This document shows, piece by piece, positions 1 through 9,174 of a DNA stretch of 64,000 nucleotides. The DNA lies in NCBI RefSeq assembly GCF_041358175.1, contig NZ_JBGKBE010000007.1:1-64000 (forward strand), written 5' to 3'. How positions within the stretch are numbered: position 1 is the first letter of the stretch; every line of letters starts with the position of its first letter. Made by a program: the position numbers and the translations under genes. Source of the stretch: Muriicola sp041358175. Lineage in GTDB: Bacteria; Bacteroidota; Bacteroidia; Flavobacteriales; Flavobacteriaceae. The notes under the pieces were generated by a model, which saw nothing but the letters and a program-made list of their open reading frames with translations, was not told where the DNA came from and did not search any database.

Positions 1-111
1 ATCCCTATAAGGTAATCCTGGGCAAGCATAAAAACCCTGACCAAGCTTCGCTTGGTTGCTTTTTTATTCCCTTTCGCCTTGCTGAAGCAAGCTTCAGCGG
101 CTTCAGGAAAT

Positions 112-142
112 AAAAAACCCGCAACATCCGTTGCGGGTTTTC
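112..142 (-). terminator. Rho-independent terminator of tRNA-Ser
   Basis: An 11-bp inverted repeat (AAAACCCGCAA / TTGCGGGTTTT) with a 6-base loop lies a few bases past the 3' end of tRNA-Ser when read on the minus strand. It is followed there by a T-rich run. This is a classical intrinsic terminator shape; the assignment to the tRNA is by position. Confidence 0.8.
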
Positions 143-147
143 TTTTG

Positions 148-232
148 CGGAGGAAGAGGGATTCGAACCCCCGGAGGTGTGACCCTCAACAGTTTTCAAG
201 ACTGCCGCATTCGACCACTCTGCCATTCCTCC
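148..232 (-). tRNA. tRNA-Ser (anticodon TGA)
   Basis: The minus strand reads as a class II tRNA. The acceptor arm GGAGGAA pairs with TTCCTCC. The anticodon stem-loop has loop CTTGAAA, giving anticodon TGA, which decodes UCA/UCN serine codons. A long variable arm typical of tRNA-Ser follows, then the T-loop GGTTCGAATCC. The full CCA tail is not encoded (GCA then A-rich). A -7-type promoter lies just upstream and a hairpin terminator just downstream, so it appears to be a single-gene unit. Confidence 0.95.
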
Positions 233-242
233 TTAGCGGCTG

Positions 243-250
243 CAAATATA
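243..250 (-). promoter_or_regulatory. -7 box (TATATTTG) of tRNA-Ser
   Basis: The minus strand carries TATATTTG, an exact match to the Bacteroidetes sigma-A -7 consensus TAnnTTTG, 10 bases before the mature tRNA 5' end. The TATATTTGCAGCCGCT context is the same as at the tRNA-Met promoter in this window (46044). No clear TTG -33 element is at the ideal spacing. Confidence 0.7.
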
Positions 251-321
251 GGAAGCTTTTTTTGTACTTTGAAGAATTTTTTTGGAATTATAGCCCTAAA
301 AACGATAGGATTGATCATTCA

Positions 322-2574
322 TCAGAAAGTGAAACTTAACCTACCCCTGATAAAAAACGGCGTACCTGGAGTAAAATGAATTTCATCCACGGCCTCCTGT
401 TCATTGCGCAACCGACTTACAGTAGCAAACTGGGTCTCATTCCATTCTGTGTCGAACAAATTCTCGATCACCAGGCCAAGGCTTAGATTCTTATACGTAT
501 AATTCAGGTTCAGGTCGGTTACAAAATAGCCTTCGGCTACAATGCTATTACCCTCATTGGCAGGTCTGTCTTTTATGTATCGATATTGTAACGAAGCCTC
601 TACATTTTTGAACCCCACGTAAGTAAATCCGCCGGCCGATGTTAAATCAGGGGCTAAAGGGATAAAATCCTCTCCCGTTGCAGCTCCCGTAAAGCGGGCA
701 TAAGTGTAATTGATATCGCCATACATATATAATTTGTCATTCAATTCATACCGAATACCCAGGTCGGCTCCTACCCTTCTGGTTCTTCCACTGGGTTCAA
801 CAATTCCGGCATCTCCTACATATACAAACTCCTGTTGCATCCATAACCCCCACACTCCCGCGTTAATTGCCAACCTTGAATCCGGTTTCCAGTTGATTCC
901 AAGGTCGCTTCCAAAAGCCAAAGGCAATACCTTCTCCCCCCTGTTGGCAATGACCACCCGCGTATCGTTCGAATGAAAACCAAAACCTGTTTTGGCGTAG
1001 GCCTGTAAGTCTGGTGAAAACGTATGAAGTATATTTAATTTTGGTGCAAGGAATAGCTTGGCCTTCCGTTGCAAATCATAGGTATCAGTCAACTCATTTT
1101 CATACTGAAAACTGAAATAGTCTGCCCTCAAAGCCGGGTTGATTGTCCATTTCCCCAAACGGTATTCCAGATTGGCAAAAGCAAAACCGTTGAATTCATC
1201 AATCTGGCCCAGAGCCAGATTCTCAAGTGTTTCCGTCCTGTTCCTGGTACGTGAAAGTTCCACATCGCTCACTTTGTCATATCTAAAGCCTGTTCCCAGA
1301 TCCAGTTCTGCATGTGAATCATCCTCTGTTGTGTGAATTTTTTTCGAATATACCGTCTTCGCCCCTAAAATAAGTCGGTCTTCTTTTTGGCGGATCTGGT
1401 CTCCATTAACCGGATCTTCCAGAAAAAAGGTAAAGTTGGAGTACAGTTCAAAATCATAGGCGGTTACATAGGCTGATGTTTTTACACTTTGGTGGTCATC
1501 GATCGATTTGTAATGGTTCATCCATAGATTGGTTCTTGATGTCATGCCCCCCTCTGTATCGTCAATACTGCCAAATCTCCCAATGATGCCCTGATCTACT
1601 GCACGCTGTGGGATCTGCCCCGAGGCATCCCAACGGCTCTGAAAATGAGAGGCAGCAAGCCGGAGCGATTCCCCCTCTTTACTGAAATGAAAATTTCCCA
1701 TAAGATTCAGTCGATTGAAATTCTGGGGAGAAGTAAAATACCCATCAGTTAATACGCCCTCCGATGCAACATAGGCCTGAGTATTCGTAGTTTCCAAAAT
1801 TTTCATAAGTCCGACCATCCGTAGCGTATTAAAATCTCCGGCTTCGAGAGTGATTCTATTCTGGTCTATTTTCTTTTTCGTTTTGATGGATACATTTCCT
1901 GCCGTTGCAAAGTTTCCGTATTCCGCCTTGTAGGGCCCTTTTTCAAAATCGAGCTTATCCAGGGTCTCTGGAATTAGGAAATGAAGGTCTGCATAACCCT
2001 GTCCATGAGCGTGAGAAACCATATTTACCGGCATGTCATCTACAGATATAGAAATGTCTGTTCCATGATCCAGGTCGAATCCCCTCAGGAACAGCTGTTC
2101 TGCCTTCCCGCCACCTGCGTGCTGACCTATAAGTAAACCCGGTACCCGGCGTAATACCTCCTGGGATGATCGTACCGGGTTTTGTTCCGTGTCAATTCTG
2201 ACCATCCTGCTAAAGGCATCCAATTTTGATATCAGTACAATTTGCTCCAGGGAGACAGGAGCTTCTTCAAGTACTATGGCCACCGAACTATCTAAATCTT
2301 CTTCGGCTACTGTCCTGCTTGTAGTCCTAAATCCTAAGCTGTAGAAATAGAGTACATCATTCACAGATATGGAATCGAATTCAAAATATCCGTTAATACC
2401 GGAATAGGTAAATGCTTCCGTGGTCTTATTATAAACTCCTACTCCTGCAACCGGATTCTGATATGAATCGTAAATTTTTCCACGGAGCTCATGTCCGAAA
2501 CCCGTGAAGCTCGAAAACATTAAAATCATCCCAAAAAAGGATTTAAAGCCGATTTTCAGCCAATCAGAAATCAT
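322..2574 (-). CDS. TonB-dependent outer-membrane receptor
   Basis: The 750-residue protein begins with a signal peptide (hydrophobic residues about 8-25). A CarboxypepD_reg-like beta-sandwich follows (about 30-110, starting LRGKIYDSYQNPVAGVGVY), then a plug domain (about 115-235, with VPGLLIGQ, LFLRGFD and ATAGNVSIKT). The rest is a beta-barrel ending in the aromatic C-terminus RLSFTF typical of BamA-inserted barrels. Such receptors import ligands across the outer membrane using TonB-ExbBD energy. The plug motif HGTDISISVDDMPVNM marks a subfamily seen in many Bacteroidetes and Proteobacteria receptors that stand alone. No SusD partner lies beside it, so a polysaccharide-utilisation role is unlikely; metal or cofactor uptake is possible but unproven. 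It is a single gene, divergent from iorA. Confidence 0.9.
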   Translation of the reverse strand: MISDWLKIGFKSFFGMILMFSSFTGFGHELRGKIYDSYQNPVAGVGVYNKTTEAFTYSGINGYFEFDSISVNDVLYFYSLGFRTTSRTVAEEDLDSSVAIVLEEAPVSLEQIVLISKLDAFSRMVRIDTEQNPVRSSQEVLRRVPGLLIGQHAGGGKAEQLFLRGFDLDHGTDISISVDDMPVNMVSHAHGQGYADLHFLIPETLDKLDFEKGPYKAEYGNFATAGNVSIKTKKKIDQNRITLEAGDFNTLRMVGLMKILETTNTQAYVASEGVLTDGYFTSPQNFNRLNLMGNFHFSKEGESLRLAASHFQSRWDASGQIPQRAVDQGIIGRFGSIDDTEGGMTSRTNLWMNHYKSIDDHQSVKTSAYVTAYDFELYSNFTFFLEDPVNGDQIRQKEDRLILGAKTVYSKKIHTTEDDSHAELDLGTGFRYDKVSDVELSRTRNRTETLENLALGQIDEFNGFAFANLEYRLGKWTINPALRADYFSFQYENELTDTYDLQRKAKLFLAPKLNILHTFSPDLQAYAKTGFGFHSNDTRVVIANRGEKVLPLAFGSDLGINWKPDSRLAINAGVWGLWMQQEFVYVGDAGIVEPSGRTRRVGADLGIRYELNDKLYMYGDINYTYARFTGAATGEDFIPLAPDLTSAGGFTYVGFKNVEASLQYRYIKDRPANEGNSIVAEGYFVTDLNLNYTYKNLSLGLVIENLFDTEWNETQFATVSRLRNEQEAVDEIHFTPGTPFFIRGRLSFTF

Positions 2575-2752
2575 AGTTATTAGGTTTTAGGTTCTTACCT
2601 ACCTACGAAGAATTGAGTAAAAGGTTTGGTTTTGAGAAACCGGGGAGGCACTATTAGGCTGTTAATAACTCCTGCTATTATAAGAAGTTCAAAAAATGAA
2701 AAAAATCGAAATATTCCGTATCTTGAACAGATCAACTCCTTACAATATTATT

Positions 2753-3217
2753 ATGGCTAATTATTCTTTAAAGATCAACGGAGAACAGGTAGAGGTTGAC
2801 GTGGATCCAAAAACCCCAATGCTCTGGGTACTAAGAGACCATCTCAAGCTGGTCGGAACCAAATACGGCTGCGGAATTGCTCAGTGCGGTTCCTGTACCA
2901 TCCACCTGGGTGATGCTGCTGTACGCTCATGCCAACTACCGGTGGCTGTCGTTGGAAATCAATCCATTACAACTATCGAAGGTTTGTCTGAGAACGCAGA
3001 CCATCCCGTACAACAAGCGTGGCTTGAACACGATGTGCCCCAATGCGGGTATTGCCAGGCCGGACAGATCATGTCTGCTGCGGCCCTGCTAAAAAACAAT
3101 CCCAATCCCAGCGATCAGGATATTGACGCTGCCATGGATGGGAATATCTGCCGCTGCGGTACCTATGTCCGAATTAAACAGGCAATTAAAACCGCTGCAA
3201 ATTCAGAAACTGCCTGA
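2753..3217 (+). CDS. iorA: (2Fe-2S) subunit of a molybdenum hydroxylase, IorA-like
   Basis: The protein is 154 residues from the ATG at 2753. An in-frame ATG at 2696 would add 19 residues before the conserved MANYSLKING start and is less likely. The N-terminal plant-type ferredoxin domain has the Cys set C-G-x-x-x-C-G-x-C near residues 40-48 and another Cys about 20 residues later. The C-terminal [2Fe-2S]-binding helical domain has CGYCQAGQ and ICRCGTY. These two clusters pass electrons from the molybdopterin subunit, which follows after 18 bases. The size and domain pair match the small subunit of isoquinoline 1-oxidoreductase-type enzymes, which lack a separate FAD subunit. The true substrate is unknown. 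Confidence 0.9.
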   Translation: MANYSLKINGEQVEVDVDPKTPMLWVLRDHLKLVGTKYGCGIAQCGSCTIHLGDAAVRSCQLPVAVVGNQSITTIEGLSENADHPVQQAWLEHDVPQCGYCQAGQIMSAAALLKNNPNPSDQDIDAAMDGNICRCGTYVRIKQAIKTAANSETA

Positions 3218-3235
3218 TCCTAAATACAAAAAGTC

Positions 3236-5437
3236 ATGTCCAAGATAAAAACACAATACAATAGACGTTCATTTATAAAAATATCTGCCGCCGCGGGAGG
3301 TGGAATGCTGATCGGCTTTAGCTGGCTCAACGCCTGTAAACCGAATTCCCCCGAACTGGCACAAGGCCTTCCTATCCCTGAGGAATGGTATGAGATCAAT
3401 GGGTATATCAAAATCGGGGATACCGGACTGGTAACCATCTACTCCCCCAATCCTGAGATCGGGCAGAATGTCCGTACCTCCATGCCAATGATCGTAGCAG
3501 AAGAACTCGATGTACCATGGGAACATGTTGTCGTGGAACAGGCACCGCTCAATACCGGATTCTACCAGAACCAGTTTGCAGGGGGAAGCCTCTCCATTCG
3601 CCTGAGTTGGAATGCCCTCAGAATGGCCGGTGCTACCGGAAGACGTATGCTCCTGGAAGCTGCTGCTAAAGAATGGGGCGTTGAAGTGTCAGACCTTACC
3701 GCAAGTGAAGGATTGATCAAGGAAAAAGAAGGTGAACGCTCCGTGTCCTACGGAGATATTGCCTCAAAGGCCGTAGGTATTGAAATACCAGAAGAAGTTG
3801 AACTCAAGGAGATAAAAGACTTTAAGCTAATTGGTACCAGCCAGAAAAACGTGGATGGTAAAAAGATCGTTACGGGTGAACCTTTATTTGGCTATGATTT
3901 CCACAGAGATGGAATGAAACTGGCCATGATCGCTCATCCGCCCGCCTTCGGAATGAAAGTTGGAGATTTCAATCAAGACGAGATCAAAGGCATGAACGGA
4001 GTTGATGACGCCTTTGTGATAGATATTTCTGTTGACGAACCCGGAATGTTTGACGAAAAAGGCTTTCATCAGCTGATTGCCATCGTAGGTAAGGAAACCT
4101 GGCCCCTGATGGAGGCTAAAAAGGCCCTGAGGGTAAATTGGGAGACCACAGGAGAATTGGAAAGTTCAGCCAAACACAGGGAACGCCTCGACGAAGCCCT
4201 GGCGTCTGGTGAGGTACAGGAAAAACGCAGGGATGGAAATCCTGAAGCCGCTTTCAGGCGGGCTGCGAAGGTGATAGAACGAACCTACACCGCGCCATTT
4301 ATCGCTCATAATACTCTTGAGCCGATGAATTTCTTTGCCAATGTCACGGCAGATGCCGCTGAACTAGTCGGCCCCACACAAACCCCGGAGGCCCTGGAAG
4401 GTTCAGTAGCCAAATTACTTAATATGCCGATCGAAAATATCACCGTGAACATGACGCGCATCGGAGGAGGATTTGGAAGACGCCTTTATGTTCATTTCGG
4501 TCTGGAAGCAGCTGCCATATCTAAAAAAATTGGAGGTCCGGTTCAACTGGTCTATTCCCGCGAGGATGATATGACACAGGGGACTTACCGACCTACCTAT
4601 AAATCGGTTTACAAGGCCGGATTGGACGAAAACAATAACTTGATCGCTTTCTCCGTGAAAGGGGCAGGTTTACCTGATGGTCCCGTATTCCCAAATCGGT
4701 TCCCGGCAGGAACCGTAGAAAACTATTCTGCTGAAAAAATAGCTGCACCCACCAATGTCACTACCGGGGCATGGCGTGCACCCAGGTCTAATTTTACGGC
4801 AGGTGCCGAACAGTCCTTCCTCGATGAAGTGGCTGAAATGGCCGGAAAGGATCCTATCGATTTCAGACTCGAACTTTTTGATCGTGCCATCAATGATCCG
4901 GTTGGTGCAGAACACGATTACGAAGCAGAACGCTATGCAGGTGTTCTCAAACTGGTAAAAGAAAAGTCTGATTGGGGAACGCCAATGCCAGGCGTACACC
5001 GTGGAGTAGCCGCCTATTATTGCCATTCAACCTATGTAGCCGAAGTATTCGATATGATCATGGAAAACGGTAATCCCGTGGTCCAGAAAGTATGGTGTGC
5101 CGTAGACTGCGGAATTGTAGTCAACAAAGATGGGGCTGTGAATATGATTCAGGGTGGGGTGGTTGATGGCATCGGACATGCTATGTACAGTCAGCTTACC
5201 TTCGAAAACGGAGCTCCTAAGGAAATGAATTTCGACACCTATAAACTTATCCGCCACTCACAGGCACCAAGGGAAATCGAGGTCTTCTTCGTAGAAAATG
5301 AAATCGCTCCCACAGGACTAGGTGAACCCGGACTACCTCCGGCAATGGGTGCCCTGGCCAATGCCATGTACAAAGCTACGGGGGTTCGGCACTATGATCA
5401 GCCGTTTATGGGAATGGAGCGAAGAGTACTGGGCTGA
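3236..5437 (+). CDS. iorB: Molybdopterin-binding hydroxylase subunit, IorB-like, Tat-exported
   Basis: The 733-residue protein belongs to the xanthine dehydrogenase/aldehyde oxidase large-subunit family in its IorB-type arrangement. It starts with a twin-arginine signal (NRRSFIK) and a hydrophobic stretch that ends in LNAC at about residue 34, so it may be a Tat-exported lipoprotein. Visible motifs are the MoCo-binding GGGFGRRL (about residue 415) and the C-terminal GEPGLPP, whose Glu (residue 697) corresponds to the catalytic Glu of xanthine oxidase-family enzymes. It pairs with IorA directly upstream. Family members oxidise N-heterocycles or aldehydes; the substrate here cannot be inferred. 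No XdhC/MocA-like maturation gene sits beside it. It converges on the hydroxyproline operon with a 10-base gap. Confidence 0.9.
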   Translation: MSKIKTQYNRRSFIKISAAAGGGMLIGFSWLNACKPNSPELAQGLPIPEEWYEINGYIKIGDTGLVTIYSPNPEIGQNVRTSMPMIVAEELDVPWEHVVVEQAPLNTGFYQNQFAGGSLSIRLSWNALRMAGATGRRMLLEAAAKEWGVEVSDLTASEGLIKEKEGERSVSYGDIASKAVGIEIPEEVELKEIKDFKLIGTSQKNVDGKKIVTGEPLFGYDFHRDGMKLAMIAHPPAFGMKVGDFNQDEIKGMNGVDDAFVIDISVDEPGMFDEKGFHQLIAIVGKETWPLMEAKKALRVNWETTGELESSAKHRERLDEALASGEVQEKRRDGNPEAAFRRAAKVIERTYTAPFIAHNTLEPMNFFANVTADAAELVGPTQTPEALEGSVAKLLNMPIENITVNMTRIGGGFGRRLYVHFGLEAAAISKKIGGPVQLVYSREDDMTQGTYRPTYKSVYKAGLDENNNLIAFSVKGAGLPDGPVFPNRFPAGTVENYSAEKIAAPTNVTTGAWRAPRSNFTAGAEQSFLDEVAEMAGKDPIDFRLELFDRAINDPVGAEHDYEAERYAGVLKLVKEKSDWGTPMPGVHRGVAAYYCHSTYVAEVFDMIMENGNPVVQKVWCAVDCGIVVNKDGAVNMIQGGVVDGIGHAMYSQLTFENGAPKEMNFDTYKLIRHSQAPREIEVFFVENEIAPTGLGEPGLPPAMGALANAMYKATGVRHYDQPFMGMERRVLG

Positions 5438-5447
5438 TATTGATTAA

Positions 5448-6455
5448 TCAGATTACCTGAAAACCACAGACAAACGGATCATCCTCATCGAGGGTGATCC
5501 TGTTGTATCCGGTTAATCTGGCCCATCCTTTTATTCCCGGAACAATAGCGGGGTACTCCCCTACCCGGCCTGTGCCTTCAACGGTGGCCGTAAAGGCAGA
5601 GCCAATAATACTCTCGTGTATAAACTCCTGTTCTTCATTTATCCTTCCCTGAGCAAACCATTGTGCCAGCCTTGCCGAAGTTCCCGTGCCGCAAGGTGAA
5701 CGGTCTATAGCCTTATCTCCATAAAATACGGCATTCCTTCCGTTTGATTCTGAGGACAAAGGCGCACCGGTCCACATCAGGTGACTGACATCCCTTATAG
5801 TGGAATCATCCGGATGGATGAATTGATCAGGATACTTTTTATTAATTCCGGCCCGGATTTCCGGACTCAACTGCACCAGCTGAGAGGCAGTGAAATGCTC
5901 TAGGCCTGAAAAGTTTTTCTGCGGATCGATGATGGCGTAAAAGTTACCTCCGTAGGCCACATCAAATTTAAGACTGCCCAAGACAGAACATTCAATTTCA
6001 AAGTTCTCAGCTGCTAGGTAAGAAGGCACATTTTTTAGTTTTACCCAGCTCACCTTCCCCCTATCCATGGAATAAGTTGCTTGTACGAGGCCGGCCGGTG
6101 TCTCCATCCGAACTATTCCGGGTTTTTTAGGCAGGATCACTTTCTCCTCTATGGCCATGGTAATGGTGCCGATTGCCCCGTGCCCGCACATGGGCAGGCA
6201 GCCGCTGGTTTCAATAAACAACACTCCAAAATCGTTCTCAGGATCTGCCGGGGGATAGAGTATACTCCCGCTCATCATGTCGTGACCTCTGGGTTCGAAC
6301 ATCAGGCCTTTCCTAATCCAATCGAATTCCCGTAGGAAATGCTGCCGCTTTTCGCTCATGGATTTCCCTTGGAGGGCAGGTCCACCTTTTACGATAAGCC
6401 TCACGGGATTTCCACAGGTGTGTCCGTCTAAACAGTAAAAAGTGCTGCGTGCCAA
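5448..6455 (-). CDS. 4-hydroxyproline 2-epimerase (proline racemase family)
   Basis: The 335-residue protein has the proline racemase fold. The two acid/base residues are both Cys: C90 in PMCGHG and C255 in SPCGTGT. The Cys/Cys pair fits a racemase or epimerase. Members with Ser or Thr at these positions are the trans-3-hydroxyproline dehydratases. The neighbouring genes decide for trans-4-hydroxy-L-proline to cis-4-hydroxy-D-proline epimerisation, the first step of bacterial hydroxyproline breakdown. It is the third gene of the operon, 6 bases after the dehydrogenase stop. The length is usual for the family. Proline racemase is the alternative but is less consistent with the context. Confidence 0.85.
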   Translation of the reverse strand: MARSTFYCLDGHTCGNPVRLIVKGGPALQGKSMSEKRQHFLREFDWIRKGLMFEPRGHDMMSGSILYPPADPENDFGVLFIETSGCLPMCGHGAIGTITMAIEEKVILPKKPGIVRMETPAGLVQATYSMDRGKVSWVKLKNVPSYLAAENFEIECSVLGSLKFDVAYGGNFYAIIDPQKNFSGLEHFTASQLVQLSPEIRAGINKKYPDQFIHPDDSTIRDVSHLMWTGAPLSSESNGRNAVFYGDKAIDRSPCGTGTSARLAQWFAQGRINEEQEFIHESIIGSAFTATVEGTGRVGEYPAIVPGIKGWARLTGYNRITLDEDDPFVCGFQVI

Positions 6456-6461
6456 GGGCTG

Positions 6462-8045
6462 TTAAATTTTAGAATGCGTAAGGGATCCATCTACCCTTCT
6501 GAGAAGGTTGAGCGGATTAGCGTTCTGCAAAGCCACTGGCAACAATGCGTCAGGGCAGTTTTGAAAGCATACTGGTCGTAACCAGCGCTTGATAGCATCT
6601 TCGCCTACCGCTGTAAACCGACTGTCAGTTGTTGACGGATAGGGACCTCCGTGTTGCATGGAAGCGCAAACTTCAACGCCCGTTGGCACCCCGTTGAAGA
6701 TGAGTCGGCCTACCCGATCCCGTAACTGACCTATCAGAAAGTCATATCCTTTGAGTTCATCAGCTGTGCCAATTATGGATGCCGTAAGCTGTCCTTCGAT
6801 CAAGGCTACGGAACGCTCCAGGTCTTCAATGTTTACACATTCCACCAGGAGTGAAAAGGGCCCGAATACTTCCTGGTGGAGTTTTGGGTTTTCCCTGAAT
6901 TGTGATGCCTTTACCTTTAATATGGTCTGTCTTCCGGTATTCGATTGGGTTTGCTCTCCCCACTCGGCTACAACTTGGGTTCCATCCTGGGCCTTCATCA
7001 TCTTCTTTCCTTCGTCATACTTTTCAGCTATATCAGGGTGAAGCATACTGCTTGGAGTAATTTCCAGGATCTCATTTGCCAGTATTTCTGTAAACTGGTC
7101 CAGCTCCGATCCTTTTATTCCCATCATGATCCCCGGGTTGGTGCAGAATTGCCCGCTCCCCAATGTCACTGAGCCTGCAAGTGTTTTTGCCCATTTTTCC
7201 TTTTTCTCTTTCAGGATTTCAGGAAGGAGTACTACAGGATTAACACTGCCCATTTCCGCAAATACGGGGATAGGCTCTTTTCGTTCAGCAGCCATATTAA
7301 ACAGAGCGCGTCCTCCCCCATGACTCCCGGTGAATCCCACTGCTTTTATCAGCGGATGCTTTACCAGGGCCTCTCCTACGGCATATCCCTTACTGTTAAG
7401 ATGCGAAAATACACCCTCCGGCATGGCACTTTTCTTCGCGGCGGAAACAATGGCAGAAGATACCATGTTTCCTGTTCCGGCGTGCATGGGGTGACCTTTA
7501 ACGATCACAGGGCAGCCTGCGGCCAGAGCACTTGCTGTGTCACCTCCTGCAGAGGAATACGCCAGAGGAAAATTGCTGGCCCCAAATACAGCAACAGGAC
7601 CCAGAGGAAACATCATTTTTCGAAGATCTTCTTTCGGCATTGGTTTTCTGTCGGGCTTGGCCGTATCAATACTTGCTTCTACATAAGAGCCATCATCGAG
7701 AAGTCCGGCATAGAGTTTTAATTGATTAACGGTTCGGCCCCGCTCCCCCTTTGCCCTTCCTTCAGGCAATCCTGTTTCCGAACAATACATAGTGATAAGC
7801 TCATCGCCTAGGGCCATGATCTCATCGGCAATTGCCCTGAGAAATTCTGCCCTTTCCTCGTGGGTTGTTTCTCCAAAAAAATGGGTCGCTTGATGTGCAA
7901 GGGTAACAGCCTGTTCTACTTCCTCCGGAGTGGCTTCATAGAAAATGGTGTCATTCTCGGTGTTGAGAATAGGGTTTATAGTCCTGAAAGTAACGGAACC
8001 TCGTCGGGTTCGGTCGTATCCTATGATGTTCTTTCCGTCTTGCAT
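6462..8045 (-). CDS. Alpha-ketoglutarate semialdehyde (2,5-dioxovalerate) dehydrogenase
   Basis: The 527-residue protein is an aldehyde dehydrogenase of the KGSADH-like subgroup, which is longer than typical ALDHs. It starts with the subgroup hallmark N-terminus GKNIIGYDRTRRG. The general-base Glu is in VFAEMGSVNP and the nucleophile is C301 in GSGQFCTNPG. The enzyme oxidises 2,5-dioxopentanoate to 2-oxoglutarate with NAD(P)+. This is the last step of hydroxyproline, and also of pentose or glucarate, degradation. It sits between the DapA-like gene (28-base gap) and the epimerase (6-base gap), so hydroxyproline is the likely source of its substrate. Confidence 0.88.
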   Translation of the reverse strand: MQDGKNIIGYDRTRRGSVTFRTINPILNTENDTIFYEATPEEVEQAVTLAHQATHFFGETTHEERAEFLRAIADEIMALGDELITMYCSETGLPEGRAKGERGRTVNQLKLYAGLLDDGSYVEASIDTAKPDRKPMPKEDLRKMMFPLGPVAVFGASNFPLAYSSAGGDTASALAAGCPVIVKGHPMHAGTGNMVSSAIVSAAKKSAMPEGVFSHLNSKGYAVGEALVKHPLIKAVGFTGSHGGGRALFNMAAERKEPIPVFAEMGSVNPVVLLPEILKEKKEKWAKTLAGSVTLGSGQFCTNPGIMMGIKGSELDQFTEILANEILEITPSSMLHPDIAEKYDEGKKMMKAQDGTQVVAEWGEQTQSNTGRQTILKVKASQFRENPKLHQEVFGPFSLLVECVNIEDLERSVALIEGQLTASIIGTADELKGYDFLIGQLRDRVGRLIFNGVPTGVEVCASMQHGGPYPSTTDSRFTAVGEDAIKRWLRPVCFQNCPDALLPVALQNANPLNLLRRVDGSLTHSKI

Positions 8046-8073
8046 TTAGCTTTGAATTACAATAAAATTTAGT

Positions 8074-8970
8074 TTAAAGGACGGGTCTGCATGCCATAGC
8101 AGCGTCAATGATCTCCTGTACCCGTTTCCTTTCTCCTCCCTGAAGGGGAAGTCGCGGGGCTCTTACATTTTCGGTTCCCAGGCCTGTAGCTACCTCAGCC
8201 ATTTTGATGTTCTGCACCAATTGAGGATTAATATCCAATTCTAGCAATGGCATAAACCATCGGTAGAGGTCAAGGACTTCCTTGTGTTTTCCTTCCTTAG
8301 CCCATTTGTAAATAGAAACCGTTTCCCTGGGGAAGGCGCAAACAAGTCCGGCTACCCATCCGTCGGCGCCGGCTAAAAGGCTTTCCAAGGCCAGGGTATC
8401 TACCCCGCAAAGGATACTCAGCCGCTCGCCAAACCTATTCCTGAGTCGGGTTATATTCGTGATGTCCCGGGTAGATTCTTTTACGGCCTGAATATTGGAA
8501 AAATTAATTAATTCTTCGAACATAGGCAGGCTTACTTCTATTCCATAATCCACCGGATTATTGTAGATCATAATCGGCAGGGATGTACTCTTTGCAATCT
8601 CGGAGAAATAGGTTACTGTTTCCGTTGCATTTGCCTTGTAACGCATAGGAGGCAACACCATAAGTCCGTTAGCCCCATACTTTTCCGCATTTCTAACCGC
8701 CTTTAGGGCTCCACGGGTCGACTGTTCGGCGATATTCATAATCACAGGAATTTTCCCCGAAACCTCTTCAACTGTTGACTTAACCAGGACTTCTTTTTCA
8801 TTTTCCTCCAGGGTACTTGCCTCCCCGAGAGTTCCCCCCAGGATTATACCACTAACTCCGGCACCGATCTGGGCTTTTATATTCTTCAGGAACATATCCA
8901 GATCTAATGTGTCTTGCTCGGTAAACTTAGTAGTAACGGCAGGCATTACCCCTTCCCATTGAACATTCAT
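8074..8970 (-). CDS. DapA-superfamily aldolase/lyase, probable pyrroline-4-hydroxy-2-carboxylate deaminase
   Basis: The protein is 298 residues from the ATG at 8970. An in-frame ATG at 9018 would add 16 poorly conserved residues, and a TACTTTG promoter-like box lies at 8991-8997 inside that extension, so 8970 is preferred. The TIM-barrel hallmarks are GVSGIILGGTLGE near the N-terminus, the Tyr of IMIYNNP and the Schiff-base Lys in QAVKEST. In hydroxyproline degradation this family converts 1-pyrroline-4-hydroxy-2-carboxylate to 2,5-dioxovalerate plus ammonia, which feeds the dehydrogenase encoded next. Its first position in a three-gene operon with that dehydrogenase and the epimerase supports this over lysine-pathway DapA or N-acetylneuraminate lyase. 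Confidence 0.82.
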   Translation of the reverse strand: MNVQWEGVMPAVTTKFTEQDTLDLDMFLKNIKAQIGAGVSGIILGGTLGEASTLEENEKEVLVKSTVEEVSGKIPVIMNIAEQSTRGALKAVRNAEKYGANGLMVLPPMRYKANATETVTYFSEIAKSTSLPIMIYNNPVDYGIEVSLPMFEELINFSNIQAVKESTRDITNITRLRNRFGERLSILCGVDTLALESLLAGADGWVAGLVCAFPRETVSIYKWAKEGKHKEVLDLYRWFMPLLELDINPQLVQNIKMAEVATGLGTENVRAPRLPLQGGERKRVQEIIDAAMACRPVL

Positions 8971-9174
8971 ATGATATAAATTAAGACTTGCAAAGTACAT
9001 TTCTTTCTTTGTAAACACAAACCCCTGGCGGGAGATAAATTACTTTTATAAGTCGAATAAAACACATTGAAAATCAGTAAGTCACAACGAAGATTCCATA
9101 AATAGTTTTATGATTCATTTATCTCTGTTTTTAGAATGTTTTACTTATTTTTGGGCGACTTTCAAAAAATCATC

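Noticed and set aside
38..66. Hairpin CCAAGC-TTC-GCTTGG with following T-rich stretch near the left edge.
   Set aside because: It resembles a plus-strand terminator, but the T-run is displaced by four bases and no gene upstream is visible in the window, so its role cannot be supported.
5..379. Frames across tRNA-Ser on both strands encoding peptides such as NPSSSA and SNPRR.
   Set aside because: They are translations of the tRNA and its flanks, a common artefact, with no independent coding evidence.
2696..2752. Longer N-terminus for IorA from the ATG at 2696.
   Set aside because: The extra 19 residues are Lys/Ile-rich and not conserved in character, while the protein from 2753 begins at the family-typical start.
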